NCBI GenBank assembly: GCA_030584105.1 | Contig: CP129491.1 | Span: 682,001-746,000, forward strand | DNA: 64,000 nt | Source of the DNA: UTCHB3 sp002050155 | GTDB taxonomy: Bacteria > Bacteroidota > Ignavibacteria > Ignavibacteriales > Ignavibacteriaceae | Direction: 5' to 3' | Shown here: piece after piece, positions 18,975 to 28,130 of the stretch | Position numbering within the stretch: the stretch's first letter is position 1 | How the letters are laid out: each line of letters begins with the position of its first letter | The notes under the pieces: generated by a model | What the model was told of the DNA's origin: nothing | The model's input: the letters and a program-made list of their open reading frames with translations, nothing else | The model's database searches: none | Translations under genes and position numbers: made by a program

Positions 18975-19877
18975 ATGATAAGTCCCATAACAGACTACAC
19001 CATTAAATCGCTACTGACTCTAATAGGTATTAGTACCGCGAAGTTTTATGATTGGAGGAAACGATCAGGTACCGGTAACAGGCATAACGGTAAAATACCA
19101 AAGGGAGGTTATCTCCTAAATTGGGAGAGAAAGGCCATCATTGACTATGCCCGTGAACACCCGGGAGAAGGGTACCGAAGACTGACTTATTTGATGCTCG
19201 ATGCTGATGTTGTTGCCGTAAGTCCTTCTACTACATACCGTGTTCTAAAATCTGCAGGACTGCTTAACCGATGGAATACGGTTAAAAGTTCGAAGAAAGG
19301 AACGGGGTTTGTTCAGCCAACAGGCATTCACCAACATTGGCACACTGATATTAAATATGTTAACTTCAAAGGTTCTTTCTTGTTTTTGATCTCCGTGATC
19401 GACGGATACAGTCGCTATATTGTCCATCACGAACTCAGGACAAATATGCAGGAGATTGATGTTCAGATCACTCTTCAGAGAGCCCTTGAGAAATGTGAGG
19501 GTTACCGTCCTAGGATCATTTCCGACAACGGCTCTCAATTTGTCTCTAAGGACTTTGCAGCATTCCTAAGGTTTGCCGGACTCGAGCACATCAGAACCTC
19601 TGTCAGTTATCCGCAAGCTAACGGCAAAATTGAACGGTATCACCGAACCATCAGGAGAGAGTGTATTGCAAGAATTTCGATGATTGATCTTGATGATGCA
19701 AGAGAGCAGGTGGGAAAGTTTATTGACTATTATAATACCGAACGACTACACTCTTCCTTGTTCTTTTTGACTCCGGAAGACTTTTTATTTAACCGTGTAG
19801 ATGCTAAATTAAAGGAGAGAAACAAAAAACTTTTGAACGCTAAATTACTAAGGATGAAGGTGCAGGATTATGCCTGA
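18975..19877 (+). CDS. IS3-family transposase OrfB, DDE integrase domain (copy 2)
   Basis: This 300-residue protein starts at ATG 18975. The GTG used in copy 1 is changed here. DDE motifs HTDIKYVNF, ISDNGSQFVSKDF and GKIERYHRTIRRE are intact. It is likely expressed as an OrfAB fusion by -1 frameshift, as in copy 1. Confidence 0.93.
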   Translation: MISPITDYTIKSLLTLIGISTAKFYDWRKRSGTGNRHNGKIPKGGYLLNWERKAIIDYAREHPGEGYRRLTYLMLDADVVAVSPSTTYRVLKSAGLLNRWNTVKSSKKGTGFVQPTGIHQHWHTDIKYVNFKGSFLFLISVIDGYSRYIVHHELRTNMQEIDVQITLQRALEKCEGYRPRIISDNGSQFVSKDFAAFLRFAGLEHIRTSVSYPQANGKIERYHRTIRRECIARISMIDLDDAREQVGKFIDYYNTERLHSSLFFLTPEDFLFNRVDAKLKERNKKLLNAKLLRMKVQDYA

Positions 19878-22800
19878 CTTTCTACATTATTTTCAACTGT
19901 TAAAATTCTGTTTTCCGCTGAACCAGTACATGATCAAACAAGCACGGTGCAAAGTGATTACAACCGTAAACGGAATATTCTTGATATGCACCTCGAGTGG
20001 AGTTCTTTTGCTCCTGAATATTTAGGTGTTGAAACAGGAAAATATCTAAAAGCTCAAGGGCAGGATAAAAACAGTTATCCCTTCCAGGTTGGGAAACCAA
20101 GTATTTTTAGTTTGGAAAAAGATTACAATTTTGGTTTTGGAAATAACCTGGGTTCAAGTGTCTGGTTTATGAATTCACATGATGACTTGATTCCCTCCTG
20201 GGTTAAAGATAAAGTTACGGGGATTGATACTACAATCACAGTATCCCAAGTGCCATACGATGTTCGGAAAGCGGTTCCCTACTCGAAAGAAGAAATAGTT
20301 AGATCTTATATGCTATATGGAAAAGTGAACAGGATTCATTTCACAAATGCCAACGAACGACACTACATTTCTCTCCGAGCAATGATAGAATCTGATACAA
20401 CTAATGATACAACAGTTGTACTTAGAGTCCAATTGAAAATTGTTCCTGCATCAGGAGCTCAAGAATCAGAAGGGGTTTTTAATCCTCAACTAAATTCACA
20501 TGCTGTTACTAATAGCAACAACATGGAAAGTGCCCCTGCCAGATCGATTGAAATGATTGTTAGGAAGTCAGATTTATCATCAACAAATATGGAGTGGGTA
20601 ACCTTAACCGATACAGCTTTTCATTTCAAAGACTATTCAGATAACACAGTTGGCAAGGTCATTGAAGTTGGTATTCGTTACGAAGACAGGGTGACAACCT
20701 ATATTGATGCAATCGCAATTCATGATTCGCTGTATCAGGTGTTTTTTAATGACCCCGGACTTCGCAATACAATTCAAAATCAGATAAACGCCAAAAAAAC
20801 AGCCGTTGGTGGTAATCCACTATTTGAATCGTTTTATTATGATGAACCTTTCATGCTTACAGCGCAAGTAAGGAAATCATATACTGACTTTGTTCGCGAG
20901 AACATGCCATCTGGAAAAAGTTTCGACTTGTCTGGAGCATCAGGTAACTATTGGAGGTGGCATTTCCGATTCGATCGTGAATATGCGAAAAACGATGTAA
21001 CAGGATTCTACAAAAACACTCTGATTTTCGATCACTATCCATTCAAGCTGGGATTAAAACGAGGATATGAGACCGGGGGTCAGTCAGATGTTCAGGCAGC
21101 ATTGAATGATCTGATTGAATATAAAGGTGAGAGAGTTCTGCCAACCGGGGCTGAAGACCCTGAACAATTTATGGGACTTCTTACTGCTATTGATGCGGCT
21201 CAAAATTTTACGCCTGAATTATATGATGATATACCACTGATCCATACATTACAGGTTTCAGGAGCAAGGAACTTTAATCATTCAACCAGATTGTACTTCT
21301 CGGGAGCTAACGACCTTCGTTTACCATCAAGACAGGAAATCGAAGTCCAGGGAAATCTTGCTTTAACATTTGGAGCAAAGGGATTCATGTTTTACATGGT
21401 TCCCACCAGAATTGACTATGTTCCCGGAAACATATCCGGTATGGGAACCTTTGGAGTGTTCGACGACCAAAACAATCCCTATAATGAATCCTCTTCAACT
21501 GTTGCAGAATCCAGAGCCGACAATCCTCAAGTACCAAATCCAAGATATTGGGCATTAAAAGACTACATTAAATCCTTAAAACCAATTGAAAATTGGATTT
21601 TACGCAGTACCTGGGTTGGAACTTATTCCGGTAATACACAAAATTATAGAAGAAACGCACGAGAGAATTGGATTGATGGAGTTTATACAAAGGTTGATAG
21701 TAGTGGGGAGAATTTTGAATCTGTATCGCACACTGAAACAGGTATGTTACGATTGACGAAGTTTAATGATCCAAATACCATAGAGCCCGATACTCTGTTT
21801 TTGTATATCACAAATAAATTAGTGGATATATCTGATACTGATTTAACTGCAAGCACCAGATATGTCAGAGTATATCTCAATGATCTGGACTTGACTTATA
21901 ATAATTATTCAGTGATTGACATGACCGATGCAAATCAACCAATAATAGCCTCAATTTCCGAAGGCATGCCTGGTTTAAGCCGTTACTTTGAAACAAAAGT
22001 TACAGGTGGTGGTGGAAAACTGATAATGATAACCCCAACAATCTACACCGGTGGAGTATTTCGTGAAGATGAGACTATCTCCAGAGATGAAACAATCAAT
22101 AAAACCATACACATGAAAGACCACAATCTAACCGTTAATAACGGAGCAGATATGACTTTCAAAAATTTATCCAAATTGATTGTCGAAGATGGAAAACTAA
22201 CTGTAACAGGAACAAGCGGAAACAAATCCATATTCAATTTTGAATCAGTAAACTGGACAGCCAACAATGGTATCTTTGTTTACAGACAACCCGTCAAGAT
22301 GAATCATGTGGAAATAAAGAATGCAAATTGTGGGCTCTACAGCCACATCAGTCCCGGAGACACCATTGATAATACAACCATCAATAACACAAATGTTGGA
22401 ATGAGTCTGTATTATAGTTATAACTATGGACAGGACAGAACAGTGATCAGAAACAGTACGATCACAAATGCAAATCTCTGGGGAATAGCATTGGTTGGTT
22501 CCCGTCCGAGACTTCATGGCAACTATTTTGGCAGTTCAGATGGTAAAGGTATCTATGCATTAACAGCGTCTGCTCCAAAGCTTGTATATTCCGATTCTGC
22601 AGATGGAAATAACAGATTTGAGAGTATAAAATATTCCATCTACTCCCTTAACTCTAATCCAATACTTGGAAAAACCAATGGAAGTGAATACTTTGGTAAT
22701 AACTGTTTTACAGGTGATGCGCTTAGCTTATGGGCTATTAACGAAACACCCGGTTTGGACTATGAGATTGAAGCTTATGGTAATGACTGGGGTGAATCAG

Positions 22801-23821
22801 AACCTTCCAAATTTCGAATTGATGCAAAGGGCGGAATCACGGTTCTAACAGATGGATATCATGACAACTGCTCGGGTACCTGGTTAACTGCCGGTAAAGG
22901 TAAAGATACAGGGTTAAGCCCCAAATTCATGGAAAACGAAGACCCGGACAGTTTGAAGAATATTCTATTGGAAGCAAAACAATTGATATCTGTAGGTATG
23001 AGAAGAGAAGCCAAAATATTGCTTACTTCGATTATCACCGGTAATTGTAGTGTTAACATTAAAAAATCTGCTGTAGCCCTTCTCCCTGAGAGTTACGAAC
23101 CTGAGAATGTTAATGAACTGACATCTGATCTCCTGACCATAAGGAACATAACCGGATTGTTTAACTCAACAACAATGTTATTGATGAACATTGATACAGA
23201 TAATTTTGTTAATTACAAAAAGGATATTTTTACCGGAAGTTCGGGAAAGATGCAACAAGGTACGGGAGAAGAGGAGATAATAATGACAGCGTTTAATCTT
23301 TTGGTTGAAGAAAAATACAAGGCTTCAAACATACCCGATTCTGCAGGTATTATTATTCCAATGCTAAACTTCCTGAACAACAGTTATCCAACTTCTGCAT
23401 ATACTGAACAAGCCAATTTATTGTATTCGACAGATATACCTGAAAACACAATGTCGTTGAATGCTCCCGGTAAAGGTGGAACAGTTGCAACAACAGAGAA
23501 TGAAGAGAATTTATTCCAATATAAGTTGTACAACAACTATCCCAATCCCTTTAACCCTGAAACTGTTATTCAGTATTCACTCAAAGAGCAGAGTATGGTT
23601 TCAATCTCAATCCATGATATACTCGGGAGAAATATACTTAGGAAATCACTTGGAGAGATGAATTCCGGATTCTACGATTGGAAGTGGGAAGGGACAAATA
23701 AATATGGTTAAAAAGTTTCAAGTGGTGTATATATTCTGACACTCGATGCAAAAAGTCTTGAAAGTGGTACACACTTTAAGAATACCATAAAACTTATGTT
23801 GGCGAAATAAGGAGATTAAAG

Positions 23822-25357
23822 ATGAGAAACTGCATTAAATCAATCATTATAACGGTGGTGCTCTGCACCACCGTCTATTCACAGTTGGATTCAATTGTGT
23901 TTGTAAAGTGGGGATGGCATACAAATACTCCATTTAGGTTGTGTGACGACCAGAATGGAGACGGGTATAATGATATTTTGATCGCAGATGTTGATAATGG
24001 AATTTCGAATATAAAAATCTTCCCCGGTGGTCCATTAATGGATACCATACCATTTTGGCAGGTAAAAATAGATTTTACAGCGGTTACTATTGACATAAAC
24101 GGAGACGGGTATCGGGATATTGTAACTTTTCCAAGTGTCGGAGCAAGCCATTTGGCAGTTTATTATGGAGGACCTTTGTTGGATACAATACCTGATTACC
24201 TGATTCAATTTCCGATTCCATCCTCTGCGACAGGGATGATTGTAAATAGTGCGGGTTCTCGAATAGATATGAATGGAGATGGAATAGAGGAACTTGCATT
24301 TTGGTATGGTCAGTGGCCCAACGATACCCTCTATTTTTATGAAACGGGTTCAAAGTTCACGGGTGTACCAAAACAAAGATATGCGGGTGAGTTATTCAAT
24401 CAAAAAATGGACTCACCTTTAATGTTTGGAGATATTAATGGGGATGGTTGTTCAGATCTATGGATTGAACTATATGATCCGACGCTTCCAAATACAAACA
24501 CGAGATACAATGTTATATATGGTGATCCTGAATTTAATCTTGCAGAGAGGTTCAGTTATCAGCATGACGGAACCGGTTACATAATGGATGGATTAACTAT
24601 AGCTTCAAGAATAATCTCAGATTTTAATGGTGATGGAAAAGATGACTGGTTACACCCGAATGATGGACAATATCTCTATTTTTATGGTAAAATGGTTAAT
24701 AGTGGGGGCTATCCTCCAACTGAGTTTCCAACTGCATACAGAGGGTTAAACACCCAGGACAGGGGACCATTGTTAGGATTTAAAATGGATGTTGGCGATG
24801 TAAACGGTGATGGAATACAAGACCTGATGCTATCTATTGGCTACTCAGAACAATGGTTGTGGCTCGGTGGAATACCCAAGTGGGGTAACACGGCAAATAA
24901 AAAGTTTAATGGAGCAACAGGCAGGGGATTTGTGGGAGATGTAACAGGAGATGGAGTGGATGATCTTGCACTTGTATATGATTATGACGGAAATTCGTAC
25001 GGTTATGGATATGCGGTTATAGTAGCCGGAGACAGGAACCTTGTGTCGGTCGGGGATGGTGAGGAACCGCAGATTCCGAATACACTGAGGCTGGTTACCT
25101 ACCCGAATCCCTTCAATCCTTCTACAAAGATCAGTTATACCGTTCCGTCCACGGGTGGCGTTACTATTTCGATTTACAATGTGTCAGGCGAACTGATTGA
25201 ACAGCGCGACCTTGGAGAAAGGTTTGCCGGCAGCTACGAGGAAGAGATCAACCTGGGGAAAACGGGAGCCTCCTCGGGAGTCTATTTCGCGGAAATAACC
25301 TTTACATCCGGCACGGATGTGAAAAAAGAGAGGGTGAAACTGCAATTGCTGAAGTAA
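23822..25357 (+). CDS. Secreted FG-GAP/VCBS beta-propeller protein with T9SS sorting domain (gene E)
   Basis: This 511-residue paralogue of gene A starts 11 bp after the end of gene D, so the two were probably cotranscribed (AAGGAGAT ribosome-binding site). Signal peptide: IIITVVLCTTVYSQ. Seven D-x-(N/T)-G-D-G motifs (DQNGDG, DINGDG, DMNGDG, DINGDG, DFNGDG, DVNGDG, DVTGDG) predict a seven-bladed calcium-binding propeller. It ends in a T9SS type A domain (YPNPFNPSTKISYTVPSTG ... SSGVYFAEITF). The body differs from gene A at roughly every fifth base by eye, whereas the last ~100 coding bases differ at only one position. It is intact and probably the functional surface partner of the C/D-type protein. 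Confidence 0.9.
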   Translation: MRNCIKSIIITVVLCTTVYSQLDSIVFVKWGWHTNTPFRLCDDQNGDGYNDILIADVDNGISNIKIFPGGPLMDTIPFWQVKIDFTAVTIDINGDGYRDIVTFPSVGASHLAVYYGGPLLDTIPDYLIQFPIPSSATGMIVNSAGSRIDMNGDGIEELAFWYGQWPNDTLYFYETGSKFTGVPKQRYAGELFNQKMDSPLMFGDINGDGCSDLWIELYDPTLPNTNTRYNVIYGDPEFNLAERFSYQHDGTGYIMDGLTIASRIISDFNGDGKDDWLHPNDGQYLYFYGKMVNSGGYPPTEFPTAYRGLNTQDRGPLLGFKMDVGDVNGDGIQDLMLSIGYSEQWLWLGGIPKWGNTANKKFNGATGRGFVGDVTGDGVDDLALVYDYDGNSYGYGYAVIVAGDRNLVSVGDGEEPQIPNTLRLVTYPNPFNPSTKISYTVPSTGGVTISIYNVSGELIEQRDLGERFAGSYEEEINLGKTGASSGVYFAEITFTSGTDVKKERVKLQLLK

Positions 25358-25416
25358 GGCTGCTCCGCCTGCGGGAAACTGATGGTTGACGGCTGAATTA
25401 TTTCACTCTAATTTTT

Positions 25417-25446
25417 GGGGCAAGCTGTAAGCTTTGCCCCTTTTTT
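25417..25446 (+). terminator. Rho-independent terminator after gene E
   Basis: GGGGCAAGC-TGTA-AGCTTTGCCCC is followed by TTTTTT, in the same position and flank context as the terminator of gene A. Confidence 0.9.
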
Positions 25447-25577
25447 ATTTCATGACGCCAATAATTTTTAGGGCACCAATTTATCTCTTTTTTGTATGGA
25501 GTTAATTTTTTTTTGCTTATTCACTTAATAAAACATACTTAAGAATATTCTAAAATCCATCAGTGGGAGGAACCCAA

Positions 25578-25655
25578 ATGAAACAAGTGTTTACCGCATT
25601 ATTTATTCTTTTAAACCATCAAAACAAACCTTATGTGAGGAAATTCTATGCCTAA
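25578..25655 (+). pseudogene. Orphan signal-peptide start / gene-B-type leader
   Basis: GGGAGG precedes an ATG (25578) that opens MKQVFTALFILLNH and stops after 25 codons. Within it lies TGTGAGGAAATTCTATGCC, nearly identical to the leader and start of gene B. It appears to be the joined 5' ends of lost secreted-protein genes. Nothing functional is expected. Confidence 0.45.
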
Positions 25656-25656
25656 G

Positions 25657-25917
25657 TGTAATGCTACAAATGAAAATGGAATTTCATAAATTTGTTTAAT
25701 GTAAAAAATAAAAAAAGGAGGTTCCTTTCATGCAAACGAAAAAGAGATTCACCCCCGAGCAAAAAGTCATCATTCTCAGAGAGCTTCTTGAGAATAAACT
25801 ATAAAGAAACAAAAAACTTTTGAATGCTAAATTCCTAAGAATGAAGGTGCCGGCTTATGTCTTAGCTTCTGCACTATTTTCAGTCGCTTAAATTCTATTC
25901 TCCGCTGAACCGGTACA
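25657..25917 (+). mobile_element. Internally deleted IS3-family copy (261 bp)
   Basis: Both outer ends of the 1,397-bp IS are present (TGTAATGCTACAAATG at left, GAACCGGTACA at right). The first ~25 codons of orfA are also present, but they jump at about 25801 straight to the last ~20 codons of orfB and the 3' end. No transposase is encoded. The flanks share AAG on both sides (25654-25656, 25918-25920), consistent with a target duplication. It has MITE-like architecture and could be moved by transposase from the full copies. Confidence 0.85.
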
Positions 25918-26017
25918 AAGGCTCACAATTTCCGGTGGGGTTTACATATTAACCCTTGAACTTAGACAAGGTGATGAAACTCTGTCCAAAAGTTTGAAGC
26001 CTCAATATATGAAGTAA
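25918..26017 (+). pseudogene. 3' relic of a gene-B-type T9SS protein
   Basis: The frame reads RLTISGGVYILTLELRQGDE ... SKSLKPQYMK and a stop, nearly matching the last 32 codons of gene B (RLTISSGVYILTLELKQGDK). The 5' leader of the same gene type lies just left of the deleted IS. The locus is therefore a B paralogue from which almost the whole body has been lost. Confidence 0.8.
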
Positions 26018-26125
26018 AAAAATAATCAAAAAAAAGAAATTTATTAGAGGATGGCGACTTTTAGAAGACTTCCAAATTTACAGGGTTTGTAAATTCTTAT
26101 TTTTTAAGGGCTTAATTAACCATTG

Positions 26126-26212
26126 CGGAGAGAGGGAGATTCGAACTCCCGGTGAGCCGGAGCCCACAACAGTTTTCGAGACTGCCGCATTCAACCACTC
26201 TGCCATCTCTCC
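26126..26212 (-). tRNA. tRNA-Ser(CGA)
   Basis: On the minus strand the acceptor arms are GGAGAGA/TCTCTCC with discriminator G, the anticodon loop is CTCGAAA (anticodon CGA), the long variable arm is GTTGTGGGCTCCGGCTCAC, and the T loop is TTCGAAT. The length is 87 nt and no CCA is encoded. It closes the right side of the accessory block. Confidence 0.95.
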
Positions 26213-26436
26213 TGGTTGTTTAGTTATAACAGGAAACAGATTACACTGCCCCGGATATAAATTTATTTGATGCATCTAAGGAAATCAAGTTATAACCGGT
26301 TACAGATCATACAGGCTCCAAAGAAACAACAAAATACGCAAAAAAAAAGAACAAAAAGCACACAAAAAATTTTGTATGTGCGTTGCAAATATAAGGTATG
26401 TTGCGGATAAAAACACAATCGGATCAATTAAAGAAA

Positions 26437-26524
26437 GGTAAATTTATTACTTTTATGTTATAATTTACCGGAAAGCTAATAACGGAATTAAAGCAATTAA
26501 TGCGCGGTAAATTTATTACTTTTG
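26437..26524 (+). repeat. Duplicated promoter-like block before the MATE gene
   Basis: GGTAAATTTATTACTTTT occurs at 26437 and 26506, preceded in both by CAATTAA. The second copy continues into TACTTTTG, a match to the Bacteroidota -7 consensus TAnnTTTG, 27 bp before the MATE start. The first copy forms a GGTAAAT...ATTTACC dyad. It is probably a duplicated promoter or operator. The rest of 26213-26550 shows nothing else. Confidence 0.45.
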
Positions 26525-26550
26525 TACCGTAAATATTCAAAAGGTTTTAG

Positions 26551-27891
26551 TTGCTCAAAAATCATTTTAGAGAAACAATAAATTTAGCAGTACCGGTTGT
26601 AATTGGTCAGGTTGGAATAACTTTAATGGGGATTGTTGATTCGGCGATGGTAGGTAGGGTAGGGGCAGCATCGCTTGCAGCAGCTTCAATCAGTGGTGGT
26701 TTCTTTTTCATAATTACTGTGGTAGGCTTAGGGATAATCTCGTCGATAACACCATTGGTTGCTATTGCTGTCGGTTCGTTCAATGATGCTGCGCCCGGAA
26801 AGCTGTTCAAACAAGGTTTTTGGGTAACAGTTATCACCTCAGCAATTCTTAATTTGATAGTCTATTTTGGCGCAGAAGTAATCCACTATATGGATCAACC
26901 GCCTGATGTTGCTGAACTGGCAATAAGTTACACCCGAATAATTTCCTTTTCCATCCTTCCGATGTTGCTCTTTATCTGCTACAAGCAATTTATAGAAGGG
27001 CTCTCGTTCACGCGTCCGGCGATGGTAATAGCATTGGCGGCTAACCTCGTTAATTTCTTTTTTAACTGGATTTTAATTTACGGCAACCTTGGAGCACCGT
27101 CACTCGGGTTAGATGGAGCGGGAGTAGCGACGCTGCTTTCACGAATATTTATGTTTGTTTCGTTGGCATATTTTGTTCACCGCAGCACGAAATTTAGCCG
27201 CTTCGGTTTGAAAATACTCCCCTACGGTGGACCTGACGAACACGGTAGAGAAATCCTTAGACTCGGTTTACCGAGCGGGTTCCAGTCTTTTTTTGAAGTT
27301 GGTTTTTTTGCATTGTCAGCATTTATGGTAGGTTGGATAGGTAAAAACAGCCTTGCCTCACACCAAATAGCGATGAATGTTGCTTCAACCACTTATTTGG
27401 TCTGTCTGGGTATATCAACTGCCGGAACAATCAGAGTTGGCAATGCACTCGGGGCGGGAAATATATCTGAAGTTAAACGAGCGGGATCAGTGGCAATTTA
27501 CCTGGGTGTTGGTTTTATGTTGCTTTCCGGAATTTTGCTTGTGATTTTCAAGTCGGTTATCCCGTTGCTTTACACCAATGAACCGAAAGTATTGGAAATT
27601 GCGTCAACACTTCTGACAATAGCGGCATTGTTTCAGGTTTTCGACGGTTCACAAGCGGTTGCGCTTGGAGTACTACGGGGGATAAAGGAAGTTAAAATCC
27701 CTACTGTTATAACATTTATTGCATATTGGCTGATTGGGCTGCCGGCTGCACTTCTGTTAGGTTTTGTGCTAAATTTAGGCACAAAGGGTATCTGGTTTGG
27801 AATGTCGATCAGTTTAATAGCCTCTTCAGTTATGCTTAACAGCAGGTTTTTTCTGAAAATCCGGAAATTGCGGCTTCCGGCTGCACCGTAG
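26551..27891 (+). CDS. MATE family efflux transporter (NorM/DinF-like)
   Basis: This 446-residue inner-membrane protein has about 12 predicted helices in two homologous halves. The first half opens LAVPVVIGQVGITLMGIVDSAMVGRVG, the typical MATE N-terminal motif, and the second has GLPSGFQSFFEVGFFALSAFMVG. Family members exchange Na+ or H+ for cationic drugs or metabolites. The start chosen is TTG 26551, seven bases after AAAAGG. No ATG precedes the first helix. The gene is single, and the block upstream carries a TAnnTTTG element. Confidence 0.92.
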   Translation: MLKNHFRETINLAVPVVIGQVGITLMGIVDSAMVGRVGAASLAAASISGGFFFIITVVGLGIISSITPLVAIAVGSFNDAAPGKLFKQGFWVTVITSAILNLIVYFGAEVIHYMDQPPDVAELAISYTRIISFSILPMLLFICYKQFIEGLSFTRPAMVIALAANLVNFFFNWILIYGNLGAPSLGLDGAGVATLLSRIFMFVSLAYFVHRSTKFSRFGLKILPYGGPDEHGREILRLGLPSGFQSFFEVGFFALSAFMVGWIGKNSLASHQIAMNVASTTYLVCLGISTAGTIRVGNALGAGNISEVKRAGSVAIYLGVGFMLLSGILLVIFKSVIPLLYTNEPKVLEIASTLLTIAALFQVFDGSQAVALGVLRGIKEVKIPTVITFIAYWLIGLPAALLLGFVLNLGTKGIWFGMSISLIASSVMLNSRFFLKIRKLRLPAAP

Positions 27892-27915
27892 TAAATCTCC
27901 GGAAATATGCACCAT

Positions 27916-28013
27916 AATCCGCATGATGAAAGTGAACACTTTTTTGATTGAAAGTTTTTGCTCAGTTATTTTTGAATCCGCATGATGAAAGTGAGCAATT
28001 TTTTGATTGAAAG
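27916..28013. repeat. 39-bp direct repeat, two copies
   Basis: AATCCGCATGATGAAAGTGA followed by (A/G)CA(C/A)TTTTTTGATTGAAAG occurs at 27916 and again at 27975 (59-bp period), just before the promoter of the PspC gene. It is either a regulator-binding site pair or the product of local duplication. Confidence 0.7.
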
Positions 28014-28073
28014 CCATTGTTATCACTTCAACAGTGCGTTTATCGGCAGTATTTACCTTCTATCAAGTAAGAG

Positions 28074-28105
28074 TTGGATGAAATATTTTCATTATTGTAT
28101 TTTTG
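28074..28105 (+). promoter_or_regulatory. Bacteroidota-type promoter of the PspC/LiaF-like pair
   Basis: TTG at 28074-28076 and TATTTTTG at 28098-28105 are separated by 21 bp, fitting TTG-N(17-23)-TAnnTTTG. The PspC ATG follows 26 bp later. Confidence 0.5.
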
Positions 28106-28130
28106 CAGCGTAAAGAAACAGGAGTATAAA

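Larger units (their letters stand above)
18534..19930 (+). mobile_element. IS3-family insertion sequence, copy 2 (1,397 bp)
   Basis: The termini are the same as copy 1 (TGTAATGCTTCAAG ... GAACCAGTACA) and the length is identical. It is flanked by the 4-bp direct repeat TGAT (18530-18533 and 19931-19934). The two copies differ by scattered substitutions, most densely in the orfA 3' part (around 18765-18815 compared with 11657-11707), so they are not a very recent duplication of each other. Confidence 0.95.
18294..23810 (+). pseudogene. Large secreted enzyme-like/beta-helix T9SS protein D, split by IS3 and in-frame TAA
   Basis: The 5' part (18294-18533, 80 codons) has a signal peptide (KLTFVLCLMIISLSTEIFGQ). 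After the IS and one TGAT duplication are removed, codon GAT joins CAA at 19935 in frame. The frame then continues to TAA at 23709-23711 (1,338 residues in all) and, past that stop, for another 32 codons ending LESGTHFKNTIKLMLAK at 23810. These last codons are the final strands of the T9SS sorting domain that starts YNNYPNPFNPETVIQYSL. The domain order matches gene C: FYYDEPFMLTAQVRK, FGAKGFMFYMVPTR, a beta-helix (NGADMTFKNLSKLIVEDGKL) and a helical linker. There are two independent lesions, so the gene is inactive. Confidence 0.85.
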
